Source: Cliona cf. orientalis (lineage: Eukaryota > Porifera > Demospongiae > Clionaida > Clionaidae). From it: a stretch of 64,000 bases of DNA. This document shows, piece after piece, positions 1 to 11,700 of this stretch; within the stretch, counting starts at the first letter, position 1, and every line of letters starts with the position of its first letter. The DNA lies in contig OZ005705.1 of the NCBI GenBank assembly GCA_963930775.1, forward strand, positions 4,030,001-4,094,000, given 5' to 3'. A program made the position numbers and the translations under genes. The notes below the pieces were generated by a model. It was not told where the DNA came from. It did not search any database and saw nothing but the letters and a program-made list of their open reading frames with translations.

Positions 1-618
1 CCACCTTCCATACAAAATTTCTGGATCAGCGCCTGCTAAATTGGGTGGCGCTTATAAATAATGGTGGCTGGATGGTAGTAGTATTTATACCTGATCCTTT
101 ACAACACTTACAGGTTTTGCTACTGCCATTGCAAAAATTGTAGTATAATTTTGCTGTAGATAGAGAGCTAGCTACATGTAGTACATGTAAGTTAATTGTA
201 GTCTCCGAGCACTATTTCTGAATCATAGAGTCGGTAGACTCTATAAGTAGGGATGGCACGGATGCTCCATATATGTAATACATTACAAAAATCCAAATAT
301 TTCAAAATAGGTAACTTTGTGAAATTTCTAAGTGTCAAAATCAGAATCTACCGCAAATTATCTATCAAATAAGACCAAGATCATCCATCAACTCAATTGT
401 ATATGCCAGAACCAGATGTTAAAAAAAATAGCCATTTGTCAATCTTTCTTTCTTTCTTTCTTTGTCATTTCCAGGGCTAACTCAAGACTTTCTGGACCTC
501 TCACCTTGGTTCTCATATAAATCCACTCAATTTTGTAGCGCGCAGTGCAGTGGCACGCTAGTTTCGCGTTATCTCTCCAATCACGTAATGGTGGGCGTGT
601 ACGGCACATTAAAGATAG

Positions 619-1677
619 CAGTCTGCACGAAGGGGTCACGTTTTCCATACACTTTCTTATTTGTACAGGAAGTACGTTGTTTACTTTGGTTGCCAGGCAC
701 ATGCGCCTAGGGCTAGCGCATTGCGCGAGCGCCAATGTATGCGCATTCATGATAATATATTGCGCACACGTTGTATGAACGTGATTGTATACGGTTGCGC
801 GCGTTTTTACGATTAATATTAGCGCCACCCCCAAAAGGTCAGCGGGCCAGGCAGGGGTCAAGGGAGCCAAGTGCACCATATTACAAAAATCAGGATTTGA
901 TACCAAAAAATCTCTTACAAATAGAAACAATCAAGATTCAGCTATAACATATGTTAAACTACTGGTTGTAATGTATCTACACTCGTGTTTTTGAAAGATT
1001 GGCTGCTTGTCTTCACCATGTTCAAAAATTTTGAAAATGCTCCAGACACAAAAATCTCCAAATATGTGTTGTACAAAATAGACCATCACTCGAAAACTGT
1101 AGTGAATTGGAATACGGGGTTGGTTCTACTGTAGAGTGTTAGGACAGAATCTTAAGATCATCCATTTAATCCAGTCATCAGCGTTGGGTAGGCTCTGACT
1201 GGGGGCCTTAAGTATAGTGGAAATTTTCGGTTTTATGCACCTCACAGATCCCAACTAGGGCCAACCTGTATCTCTTGAAGAAAGTATGTTGTAGATATTA
1301 TGGTATTGAAGTCCTGTACCAAGTTTTAGGTCCATCGCAGGCGTGCAAGTATATGTTCAAAAATTCTGAAATATGTTGAAATGAGATCCCTACAGATAGT
1401 GGCAGCAGCAGGAGAGCTGTTTTACACAACCTACCTCAGGACAACACTTGAAACGACTGCGTGTAGCTCATAATATAGTTGTTTCAACCAGTGCTTGGCT
1501 CAAAACCCTTCGCACCGACGTTGCTGACACGTACCGTCGACTCGAGTTGACCGCCTGTTCTATCAGCCATCTTGGAATTCGCCCATACAAAATCCCCATA
1601 GTGTAAATTAACTTCCGGGTGCGTGATTCACTTCCGCGCGATCGCGAATAAGAAATTTGACCCCTTCGTGCCGACTG
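619..1677. mobile_element. TIR element (CAGTCTGCACGAAGG ends), non-autonomous
   Basis: The ends are inverted repeats: CAGTCTGCACGAAGGGGTCA at the left and its near-complement ending at 1677. TAG precedes the left end and follows the right end. It splits family A exactly where copy 2 (54.7-56.2 kb) is continuous. No transposase is recognised inside the 1.06 kb, so it is read as a non-autonomous DNA transposon with a TA/TAG target. Confidence 0.6.
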
Positions 1678-1973
1678 TAGGGTATAGGGCCGGTGTGTCT
1701 GATACGCCATTTTTGTCATATAATGCGCATGCTCATAATGTGTTGCCATGGTGAAGTCATGTGACTGTAGTCAGCGGCGCGCGCCACCGCCGCTAGCATG
1801 CACTAGCACTAGCACTAGCAAGCTAGCTAGCTAGGCGCCTCGAACCAAGCTAGCTTAGCCTAGCCGTAGCTAAGCGCCAGGCTCTCCCGCGCGAGCGCGA
1901 TAAAGCGAACCTAGCTAGAGGTTAGCGCGTGCAGCGCTAGTACTGCGCTGGGATATGGAGACTCGAGGCCTCA

Positions 1974-4186
1974 GATTTATGCAATGCCCTTGCTGCAGTG
2001 GCCAGACGACTCTGCACTGCCAATGTTCACCCAGATGGCCTTGATGCTTTTGTGGCCTGTCGCCTAATTCCTCTAAATAAGAATCCTGGGGTCAGACCAA
2101 TTGGAATTGGTGAAGTACCACGACGAATCATCGCTAAGGTAGTGCTGCAGACAGTTAGGGATGATGTGCAGGCTGCTGCGGGGCCACTGCAAACGTGTGC
2201 TGGTCATGAGGCAGGATGCGAGGCCGCTGTACATGCAATGAGAGAGATTTTCACACTTGACGATACGGAAGCAATTTTACTAGTAGATGCCTCGAATGCC
2301 TTCATAGACAAGCTGCCCTCCATAACATCCAAGTTCTATGCCCTGCAATTTCCACCATACTGAGCAATACATACCAGGTTCCAATCAAGCTATTTATCGC
2401 AGGTGAAGGGGAAATTGAATCGAGCGAAGGAACCACCCAAGGGGACCCACTGGCAATGGCAATGTATGCTTTGGCAATTAGACCACTCATAGATAGACTC
2501 AGAGATGCGGAGCCAAATGCAAGACAAGTGTGGTTTGCAGACGATGCGACTGCAGCGGGACGACTCGTAACACTTCATCAATGGTGGCAGCTTATAACAA
2601 CAATTGGTCCCGAATTTGGATATAATCCAAATGCAAGCAGGACCCACTTGGTTGTCAAGCCTGAACTTGCCAGTGAAGCAAAAAAAATTTTCGAAAACAC
2701 TGACGTACAGATATCCACCAATGGCCAGATACATCTGGGTGCTGTCATAGGGACAATCGAGTTTATGGAGGCCTATGCAACACAGAAAATTGCGAAATGG
2801 GTGAGCGAAATCGAAAATCTCACGGCAATTGCTCGCTCCCATCCCCATGCAGCCTATGCTGCTTTTGTTCATGGTGTCATTGGAAGATGGCTATATTTGA
2901 TGAGAACTCTCGATATAAGTAGCTCTATTTTCCAACCACTTGAGGATGCTATCCACCACCAATTTATTCCAACTCTAACAGGGCAAGCACCAAGCTCACC
3001 AGAGGTGAGAAAGCTATTATCACTCCCTACTCGTCTCGGTGGGTTGAACATTGTTAACCCGGTTGAAATAGCAGGATACCAACTGAAGGCCTCAAGAGAA
3101 ATCACCACACCATTGAAGAGAATGATTGTTGAACAGTGTACCTCGGATCATTTCATTGCACCCCAGCTACAGTCTGTCAAGTCTACCCTTCACCGGGAAA
3201 AATGTCAAATAGATGCTGCCAAGGTAGAGCAAGTGAAGAGCGAAATTTCAACAACTTTGCAAAGGGCAATGGATTTGGGTACTGAAAAAGGTGCATCCAC
3301 GTGGTTAACTGCCCTACCTCTAAAGGAACAGGGCTTTACTCTCAACAAGCAGGAATTTCAGGATGTATTGTGTCTGAGGTATGGTTGGCAACTGAGGAAT
3401 CTACCCAGTCACTGTGTCTGTGGTTCTGTTTTTTCTACTGACCACTCAATGACCTGCTCGCACGGAGGCCTGACCATAACCAGGCACAATGACATCTGTG
3501 ACATCACAGCAAATTGGCTAAGTGAAGTGTGTAGAAATGTTGAGAGAGAACCACCATTATTACCCCTCACGGGAGAGAACATCGTGCCCATCTCGGCTAA
3601 CAGACGTGATGACGCAAGAGCAGACATCCGTGCAACAGGCTTCTGGGGACGTCAGCAAAGTGCATTTTTTGATGTAAGGGTTTTCCACCCAAACGCACAG
3701 AGCTATCGTCACTCCAGCATCTCAAGCCTGTACCGGCGTCATGAGCAAGCAAAGAAGAGAGAGTATGGAGATAGAATCCGTGAGGTTGAAAATGGCTCTT
3801 TCACTCCACTTGTGTTTTCCACCACAGGCGGTATTGGTCGGGAAGCCACACTATTCTACAAGCGCCTGGCAGACAATTTGTCTGAGAAGAGGAACATCAA
3901 GTATAGCAAGACTATGGCTTGGATGAGATGCACCCTCTCCTTCTCCCTCCTGCGATCTGCAGTGATGTGCATTCGAGGCAGCCGCTCAAAATCTCACCGA
4001 GTACCTAATGCCAGCCTCGAACTAGGAATTGCAGAGAGTCGGCTCTCTGGCTAAATATAACACTGAAACTACATTTTTTGCAACTAACCCTGTATACGTA
4101 CACTGAAGTTTTTCTTTTTATTTTACTTTCACCAATACGTGTACACTGTGTATTTCTCTCTTTTAATATATTATTCTCTTCCTGAA
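1974..4186 (+). mobile_element. 5'-truncated non-LTR retrotransposon with C-terminal restriction-like endonuclease
   Basis: The insert is bounded by perfect 16-bp direct repeats (GAGACTCGAGGCCTCA) at 1958-1973 and 4187-4202, read as the target-site duplication. Coding sequence starts immediately at the left boundary, in the middle of a reverse transcriptase, showing 5' truncation. The 3' end after the stop codon lacks a poly-A tail. This is the expected outcome of target-primed reverse transcription. The host sequence is family A; the segment after the right repeat continues the family A alignment. Confidence 0.85.
1998..4054 (+). pseudogene. Reverse transcriptase - zinc knuckle - restriction-like endonuclease ORF (frameshifted)
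   Basis: Two frames cover one polyprotein. The first (1998-2363, open from 1974) has the RT fingers with GVRPIGIGE and the palm motif LVDASNAF. The second (open from about 2300 to 4054) has TTQGDPLAM, the catalytic-type WFADDATAAG box, a thumb region, a CCHC-like cluster (CVCG...H...C) and a C-terminal block with DDARADI and FFDVRVFHP, typical of the PD-(D/E)XK endonuclease of RLE-type non-LTR elements (R2/CRE/NeSL/Hero-like groups). The break lies near 2300, just after DASNAF, and looks like a small deletion. Together with the missing N-terminus it makes the copy inactive, although the second frame is open for over 500 codons. The exact clade cannot be assigned by eye. Confidence 0.85.
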
Positions 4187-4460
4187 GAGACTCGAGGCCT
4201 CAACGTACGGGCGCGGCACGGCCCTCAGCAGTCGGTATAACAGCCAGCTCAGTAGTGACAAAGATAGTCGATAAAATCAATAATAGCTATACTACTACTA
4301 GAGTCTCATCGCTACTTGGCCGCCTGAAAACAGCTTTATCGCCTAGGCGAGTTAACGAGGGGCGCGGCTATTACTTTTACGCGCACGCGCGAACTTCGGC
4401 ACCTCCCATCTGTACTTACTGTATAATAGTTGCACTCATGCAATAAAAAAGAACAGAAAC

Positions 4461-4860
4461 AAGTATAAAAAACAATTGAATAAAATTGAAGGATGAAGTA
4501 GGGATGGCAATGCCAAAAAGTACACAAACAAGATTTTTAGGGATAAGAGATAATCACAACCACTATACATCCCTACGCTTGCTTTTGAGTAGCATGGGAA
4601 TCATAAATAATCAATAACAATATAAAATTACTGATAGGGAGAACATTAATTTCTCCCACATACAAGTCAAGAACACTCCAAGGATAGCATGCTGTGAATA
4701 AATCGACATCAATAGGTCTGTAGTTATAATCAAGAAAGCAAGCGTAGGGATGTATAGTGGTTGTGATTATCTCTTATCCCTAAAAATCTTGTTTGTGTAC
4801 TTTTTGGCATTGCCATCCCTACTTCATCCTTCAATTTTATTCAATTGTTTTTTACACTTG
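4461..4860. repeat. Foldback element with ~126-bp arms
   Basis: The left arm 4461-4586 and right arm 4735-4860 are almost perfect reverse complements, separated by a 148-bp spacer. Each arm carries GAAGTAGGGATGGCA and the complement of GCAAGCGTAGGGATGT. The same arm sequence recurs at 54711-55295, where one arm is duplicated in tandem. No ORF spans it. It is a MITE or foldback element, or the terminal structure of family A. Confidence 0.8.
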
Positions 4861-4898
4861 TGCATTATGGTATGATGACCTTTCACGTGCAAATCATA

Positions 4899-5275
4899 AC
4901 AGTGGAACCCCGCCTTGTGGACACCCCTGAAATGCAGCCATTGCAGATACTTTGCTTGGTCCGGAACGGCCTCTCTATGAAATTGCATACAATCAGAACC
5001 CCTGAAATGAGGCCGTAAAGCAGACACCCCAAAAATATTATTGCCCACACAAACTCACTCTCATAGCGGACACTTTGGCAAACAAATTTGTAGACTCGCT
5101 TGTAAAACAAAGAGCAAGAAGAGCTGCTACAAACTCTGTAGCATGCACTACATGTGTGCTAGAACTGCTTAGTAGCTTTCATGTGTTTCACTTGTGGGGT
5201 CACGGCTCACATTACATCATTCATTAGAGTGATAAGCCACACCCACCATACTTCTGAAAAAAGGACACCTTGATA
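4899..5275. mobile_element. Tigger/pogo-type MITE, decayed copy
   Basis: Starts with CAGTGGAACCCC, the same terminus as the intact element at 16342-16723, and aligns with it in reverse. Shared pieces include AATTGCATACAATCAGAACC and the CACACCCACCA stretch. The far end is degraded, so the right boundary is approximate. Confidence 0.55.
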
Positions 5276-5456
5276 ATCATAGGCCCATCATGAAAATAGA
5301 ATCTGATCCTAGGTATGCACAATGTATACGGTATAGAACATTAAACTAAGGTATTTGAATGTTCTAAAGCTGTGCACAAAGTACATGTGAGCAGGTACAT
5401 AATGTTGTACATGTATATACATGTACCATTAAGAGTGTAATACACTCTTGATACTA

Positions 5457-5583
5457 TCTAGTGGGAAACTTTCGATGGAGAAAACTTGGGTGGGTATGAC
5501 ATGCCTAAAATCTCATGGAGAAAACTTTCATGGGTGCCTCTCAAACTGCAAAAGTTTTCCCCCTCACAAGTTTCCCATTATAC
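5457..5583. mobile_element. Remnant of CCGTA-group MITE (AAAACTTTC subfamily)
   Basis: Inverted ends TAGTGGGAAACTTTCGATGG and its complement near 5570 match the subfamily of the intact copy at 21014-21220, including the internal word GGAGAAAACTTTC. The outer CCGTA termini have decayed. It lies just upstream of the first visible exon of the TMEM272-like gene. Confidence 0.5.
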
Positions 5584-5667
5584 ATGTATGTTATTGTACA
5601 TGTACATGTAAGTATGCAAGCAAGACAAACAAAAAAATTTCAGTACTGTAACACTTCTTGTTTCCAG

Positions 5668-5710
5668 ACTGAAGAACCACCATCTTACAATGATGCAACA
5701 AAAGATAAAG
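5668..5710 (+). CDS. TMEM272-like gene, first visible exon (PPSY 1)
   Basis: Preceded by TTGTTTCCAG and followed by GTTGGT. Encodes TEEPPSYNDATKDK plus one base. The leftover G joins AT at 10500 to make the Asp codon before APPSYEQ, which supports the splice. Short, so moderate confidence on its own. Confidence 0.6.
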
Positions 5711-8700
5711 GTTGGTTAAATCAGTCTATTCAAGATACATGTATGCTTGTTAATCAGAGTATGGCAGCCATTCACTGGCAGTGGAAGGAAGTAAATTAAC
5801 TTAAACTTCTTTTGATTTTCACTGGCACTAACTGCTGTCACCCCAGCTACATGTATGCAGTGTAACAGGACTGAATCACATGCCTTTATGCAACAAGGGT
5901 TGCTCAGGTGATAATAGTATGCTACATGTGTGTACATGCACTTGATTGTATACTTTCACTGCCGATTGATTCCAAGTACTGTCTCAGTGGCTGCCAAATT
6001 CTAATACTGTAGTCTCACAATAAAGGGGCCATGGGCGGTGGCACCTTACTTTGGGCTGAAAGTGGGGAGTGGGCCGACATCCCAGCTGTCAATATTGGGT
6101 ACTGCTAAGCACACAAAGCAATGCATAGTACACAACATACTGGGCTAAGGATCTTGTTATATTCCCAGTATATACCTTTCTGCATGTGGTTATGAGGTAC
6201 ATAATTACAAAGACATTCAGGGAGCCTTTCTGAGACTTGAAAATCAATAAATATGTAGAGTATGGTATATTATCTTTCGCGTGTATCCAGCAAATACATG
6301 TACTTTATGAGCAGCGTGTTACCTTCTCTGACAAGTATTAACACTGGCTAAACTTGATGCGTTCTCTTGGCTTATGTAATAACACAAGTAAAAATAATGC
6401 TAGCCCTGCACTTTATTATAGCACACATTGCATGCAGCACGTCATGCTATGACCGGTGCTGATCTAAAGCTCAGAGCATAGAAACCTCTCACTATCGAGG
6501 TCGAGAATTGACTCGTACTCCATCTCTGTGATTGAGGCATCACTATTGACGGCCTTTTACCATATGCACCGTTGCGACTATGCAGCTACTGGGGATATGG
6601 TCAAGTATTTTATAGTACTGTAAATGCAGTATAATTTGCACCTTGTAGTGGTATGTACATGTAAACCAATCTCACCACATCCTCAGGCTTATGGAAAAGC
6701 CCTATTTGCAATGCTTGGGCTAGCTGGACACCCTTTTGAAATAGTAACTAGTGACATGCACTACCTTTACTATAGGATCAATATTAGATTCCGTTTTATT
6801 ATTCCTGGAGTCTTTTAGTACCATAGAATCAAGAGTGTATAATAGAGGAGGGAGAGTATCCTACAGGTGTACTTCACTATGGTACTATCCTTTATGTGGT
6901 TCATGACCTTTGTACATGTAACTAGAGCACTAAAGTGCAGAACGCTCGGCACAAATGCAGCGTTAACAGTAAATGTTGATGGTTGATATGGCACTAAGAT
7001 TACAAGTCAGGATTAGTGGTAAATTTAATGTACTAGTAGTTTTAATTTTGTAATGAAGATGATGTTTTGGCTGTTCTTGTAGTGCTACAATAATTGTGCT
7101 GGTGCAGTGTGTGGTTCAGAAATACTAACCAGCTGATACAATAATTTAAAACAGCAATACTGGCCAGGTAGCTAGACTGCACTGGATAGGTAGCTACTGT
7201 CGTCTAAAGATACACCCAAGCTTGGCCTCATGCACTATAAAGCTATGACAGGATGGCGACTATACGTACATGTATGTAACTCACTCAATTCCTAAGATGA
7301 GCTATGATCTAGTCTCGAACCCCGGTGTATGTGTGATCAGAATGATCGGTGAACACTTTTTAGACGCTGCCATGCCACGTGGCAACTACAGATTGCGCAA
7401 TTGAGTTTGCCCTATAGCCTATGAACTGTATCCTGTAACCATGTATGGATAATTATAGCATTACATGTACCACAAGTAGGGGATTTGTGGACTGAAAAAT
7501 GGCGGACTTCGCTATGCTAAAAGTGAAGAATAAGCTATAACTCGTGAGAGAAAGCTTTTTAGTGAAATTGCTTTGTTGAAAACCTTTGGAGTTTGGCGCA
7601 AAATTGGCTGGTATGTTTATTTTATTGCATAATTGTCTTACGCCGGCAGTAGACTGGTAACGAATAAACAGACTACCTACCATAATTACCGTATTACCTC
7701 TAATTTAATGGATACCAGAAAAATAATTATTTTGCCCAATATCCGCTATAATTAGAGCACACGAAAATAGTTGGCGTTCGAAGTGTCCGATGAATTAGAA
7801 CACGCTTTCACGCATGCTCATTCGGTCAAATGGACGTGCGATTGAACAGCTGCAGAGATTGAAAAAATGAGACGGTACCTGGAGCTCCCTGTTTATGGTG
7901 GGAAAGAGAACAACTCACCTCCTTCATACACTGATATGGATATAGGTAGCGTGCTAGCGCGAGCTGTCCACATTAGAACAACGATATCTGGATAATTAGA
8001 ACAACAAAATTCAAACTTCATTGACTGTCTGGTGTAATTAGAGGTAAAAAATAATTCGAAATGGTGTCCGGATAATTAGAGATGTCCGTTAAATAAGAGG
8101 CAATACGGTACCCCTTGTGCGTATGCGTGCCAAGCGTTAATGATATTCACATACTAAGTGGTTGTCCTACAACTTCACATAGCAGCTGCATCAACCTGCA
8201 TTATAGTGCTCTACAGTACATGAGATTTAGCTACATGCCCACAAATGGCTAGGAGCGAGGCCTCAAGCTTGTGAATATTATTACAAAGGTCATGACCCCG
8301 TAAAGTGTTGTAACACAGGCCTATAGTAAAGTAGGATACTCTCCCTCTCTCTCTATTATATACAGTAGCGGTAAAAAACGTTGCCGTTTCCGCTGCCGTC
8401 CGTACTGTTTGTATGGCGTGTATAACACTTGTTCTGTTGCCGTCCTTTCGTTCCGTTCCACGGTATAGAACGGGCTAACAAACTGATTGCTACATTTCTT
8501 CCTGTTTTGGTACAAGCTGGGCTGGCCCACTAGGCACTTGTAAGTAGCCTTGGTGTGGACTGGTTTTCTGTGGCTTATAAATGGCCACCAGTGACTTGAC
8601 CTCTAACCAGATAAACGCATCCCATCACTGCTTGAGTGACTAGACCTACTTTAAACTTTGTTTAGGTAGCCAGCCCTACAAGTTAGATAGTGCTTCCAGT

Positions 8701-11700
8701 AGTACTAGCACCCGTATTACAGTACAGAGCTTGCTGCCTAGCCCAGTACACAACTGCAGAAAATGAATGGAACGGAACGGACGGTGCTAGTCTGCGTTTG
8801 CAATCTGTTCCTGCTCCATTTTGCAAGCGTACAAACGTTACGGACGGTAGCAGAAACGGCAACATTTTTTTTGACCGCTACTGTACTCTGTTGGTAGAGT
8901 TCCACAATTACACCTCCCTGCATTTTTAGCTCAAGTTCCTGCATAGGTAGTTTTGCACGTGGCATTTGACGATTGGTAATGATTGTCACACGGAAATATT
9001 AGGGTCCCGCATGTAAGCCCCCTCCCGGCTTTTTGCCCAATGCTATCTAGCCTCGTCCCCAGGCCTTCTGAGGGGGCAGGGGGAAGGAAGGACTGGTATC
9101 CACTGCATGCACATGCGCTGTTATTATTCAGATTCTGAATAACCCAATTACGCATGGATACTGCCTAGTATACATTATGCATGCATGTACCGTATATATT
9201 TGAATACTAGCCGCGACTACTATTAATTTCAGCCTTCCTGGAGTGTGGCTACTAATCGAAGGCGGCTTTTATTAATTTGAAGCGACACCTGCTTGGTGAC
9301 ATTGACATATGTACAATAGACTCGATTTTTAGGACTGATTTTCGATTGTTCAAGATAGATGATCAGTAAATAAGCAGTAGAACCAAGCCAAGGACGTTTT
9401 CTGCCATATATTTGCCTTGAACTAAACTAACAATCATTCGTGGCTTTTGATCGTGGCCATGCCCACTTAATTGTATTCACGCATGCTTGCGGCTACTATT
9501 TAAGGGCGGCTACTAATCGGGGTGCGGCTTCTATTTGTATAAATGCGGTACTTGCCCTTTGACCTTAATGCATACCTAGAAATGGTAGGCTTAGACCGTT
9601 CGAATTTTGAGTGAGATTTTGAGATAGCCCAAGCGACGTCCATCGATCGATGAAGGCCTCTGAACAGTGTGGGCCCACATTTAGCATGATCACTAGTGCA
9701 CATGCAAAGGTCAGGAGGTCATTAGACACATGGACCATTTCGCTTGTCAGCATGTGATAGGAATTAGTGTATGGACACTTTACGGTAAATTATATGGAAA
9801 ACGTAGTGCATGCAGTGGATACCAGGCCTTCCTTCCCCCTCCCCCCTCAGAAGGCCTGGGGACGAGGCTAAATGCTAGCATGCACAAAGGGGGCATAATC
9901 ACGGGATTCTACGGTATTTACTCTAACTTCAAATGATTGCGCGTGCATGATACTTAAAATATGTACCTTAAATACATGTACTAAAGTTTTAGCAATGGGG
10001 ACTCTTGCACTCGTGCTGATAATCCTACCGCTCACCTTTTGGGTGGATATAGACTAAGTATAGATCATTAATTTTGTCTCCCGACGGTGTAGGGTGTGCT
10101 TGGCTACCAATGATGATATACATATACACATGTATATTATACAAGCTAAGGTACATATATATGTAGTACTATGCATCTACATGATAAAATTTAGACCTAA
10201 ACAGGAAATTGAGGCAGAGGGGGATAGGCAGACATGCAATCCATAGTGGATCCTCTTTCGTGAAACTACAATATAGCTGCTCTGGTTGGCCCCTAATAAA
10301 ATAACAAAAGGTGCAAATTTATTTTGTAAACTACACTTGCGATTTGCAATTAATAGCCATCCTATGATGTACAATAAATGGGAATTGAAACATAGATGTA
10401 CAGTGTAGTTGGAATATTGAATAGTTGTCCCCAAAAGAGGGAAAGGCTAGAGCATAGTTAGTATTTTTGTACTGAATTATAATTTTCTTTTTGCCTTAGA
10501 TGCTCCACCAAGTTATGAACAGCTATTTGGTGTGGGTCAAATGAAACGACAGATGCAAGAAGCCAAACAAGATTCATCTAATCGGGGAGTGTTCGCAGCC
10601 AAAGTCTGTGAGATCTTCTGTGGATCAAGTAAATCACTATATATATATACGTGTACGATCAGTGCAGTGTATGTAGCCCTTCCCTACTCAAAATGGAGCG
10701 CGTGAAACATGCATGTTTCAGCACATTTCATGCATGGAAGCGACTTTCATGCGTTTTCCATGCATGTTTCAGGATACCGTATTTCCTCGAAATCTCGCCG
10801 CACCTCGAAATCCCGCCGCCCTCGAAATGTCGCCGCATCTATCTGCCATCTCGTCCCAATAAACGCCGCCCTCGAAATCTCGCCGCATGGTAAGGGGTCG
10901 ATAGAAATTTCCGTATGCGCAGGGACATTTTACGTGCATACAACTAGGCTTATTATTGAAGCTGTGTACGTGCGTGCGTATCGATCTCTGTAGACGCCGC
11001 CCTCGAAATCTAGCCGCCCTCGAATTGTCGCCGCACCAAACGGAGCCTTGAAATAAAATCTCGCCGCGGCGAGATTTCGAGGAAATACGGTAGTTTATGC
11101 ATGGAATATACTTTCATGCATGTTTCATGCATGGAAGCTACTTCCATGCATTTTTCATGCATGAAACATGCATGAAAGTGCATTAAACATGGATGGAACA
11201 TGCATGAAAGTATAAAACACGTGTGACAGATATACCATGCATGAAACATGCATGAAACGAAACATGCGTGAGATTTTATCACTCCTGAACCCTGCATGTT
11301 ACATGCATGAAGTTCCATATTACATCATACTGATTAGAAGCAGCTGCTTTGCAGATTTGAAAGTGTGAGACTTTGTGAAACCTTTAGTGCTCCAAGGTAA
11401 GTAGCTACTATATAGCCTAACTTGGAGAGCCATACTAAATTAACACATTGTTTTGTATACCCCATTACACATAAAACAATTGTCAAGCTCGTCCAATATA
11501 ATTGTCAAACAAAATATTGTGCACACTTTGCTTAAAACATTTGTCAGTCCTTGTACAAAACTATTGTCAAAGACACACATTTTCTATGGTCAAAACCACA
11601 CAAGTTTGTCATGCGCAAACGTACAAAATCGTTATGCTCAACCCACGCACCAATTAAGGTTGGAATCGGATATGGAATCCAAGATACACAATTACGTCAT

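Larger units (their letters stand above)
285..4860. repeat. Dispersed repeat family A, copy 1 (interrupted)
   Basis: Old interspersed repeat whose pieces match, in inverted order, the segment 54711-56240. Matching landmarks are the stretch around 300-360, the CTTT-rich tract near 445-465, the piece around 530-610, the stretch near 1700-1765 and the distal part 4203-4460. Between these lie later insertions: a TIR element at 619-1677 and a retrotransposon at 1974-4186. The distal end runs into a 0.4-kb foldback (4461-4860). A third fragment of the proximal end is at 18535-18690. No convincing coding frame remains; the class is unknown. The start is approximate. Confidence 0.6.
8894..9914. mobile_element. 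CCGTA-group MITE (CTGCATTTTTAGCTCAAG subfamily), host of a three-level nest
   Basis: The left part (CTGCATTTTTAGCTCAAGTT) and right part (CATGCACAAAGGGGGCATAA...TACGG) match the uninterrupted relative at 39626-39988. It is split by a hAT-like element at 9046-9870, which is itself split by another CCGTA element at 9190-9548. The left terminus is eroded, so the start is approximate. Confidence 0.65.

Noticed and set aside
439..930. 163-codon minus ORF near the window start
   Set aside because: Crosses the boundary between family A and the element at 619-1677, and the family A part is not conserved as protein in copy 2.
6624..6818. Possible extra exon after CATCCTCAG near 6686 in the TMEM272-like gene
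   Set aside because: Exons 5668-5710 and 10500-10628 already join in phase with matching PPSY context; no donor of good quality or family similarity here.
11010..11318. 102-codon ORF rich in CMFHA repeats on the minus strand
   Set aside because: Direct translation of the TGCATG repeat; composition is dictated by the repeat.
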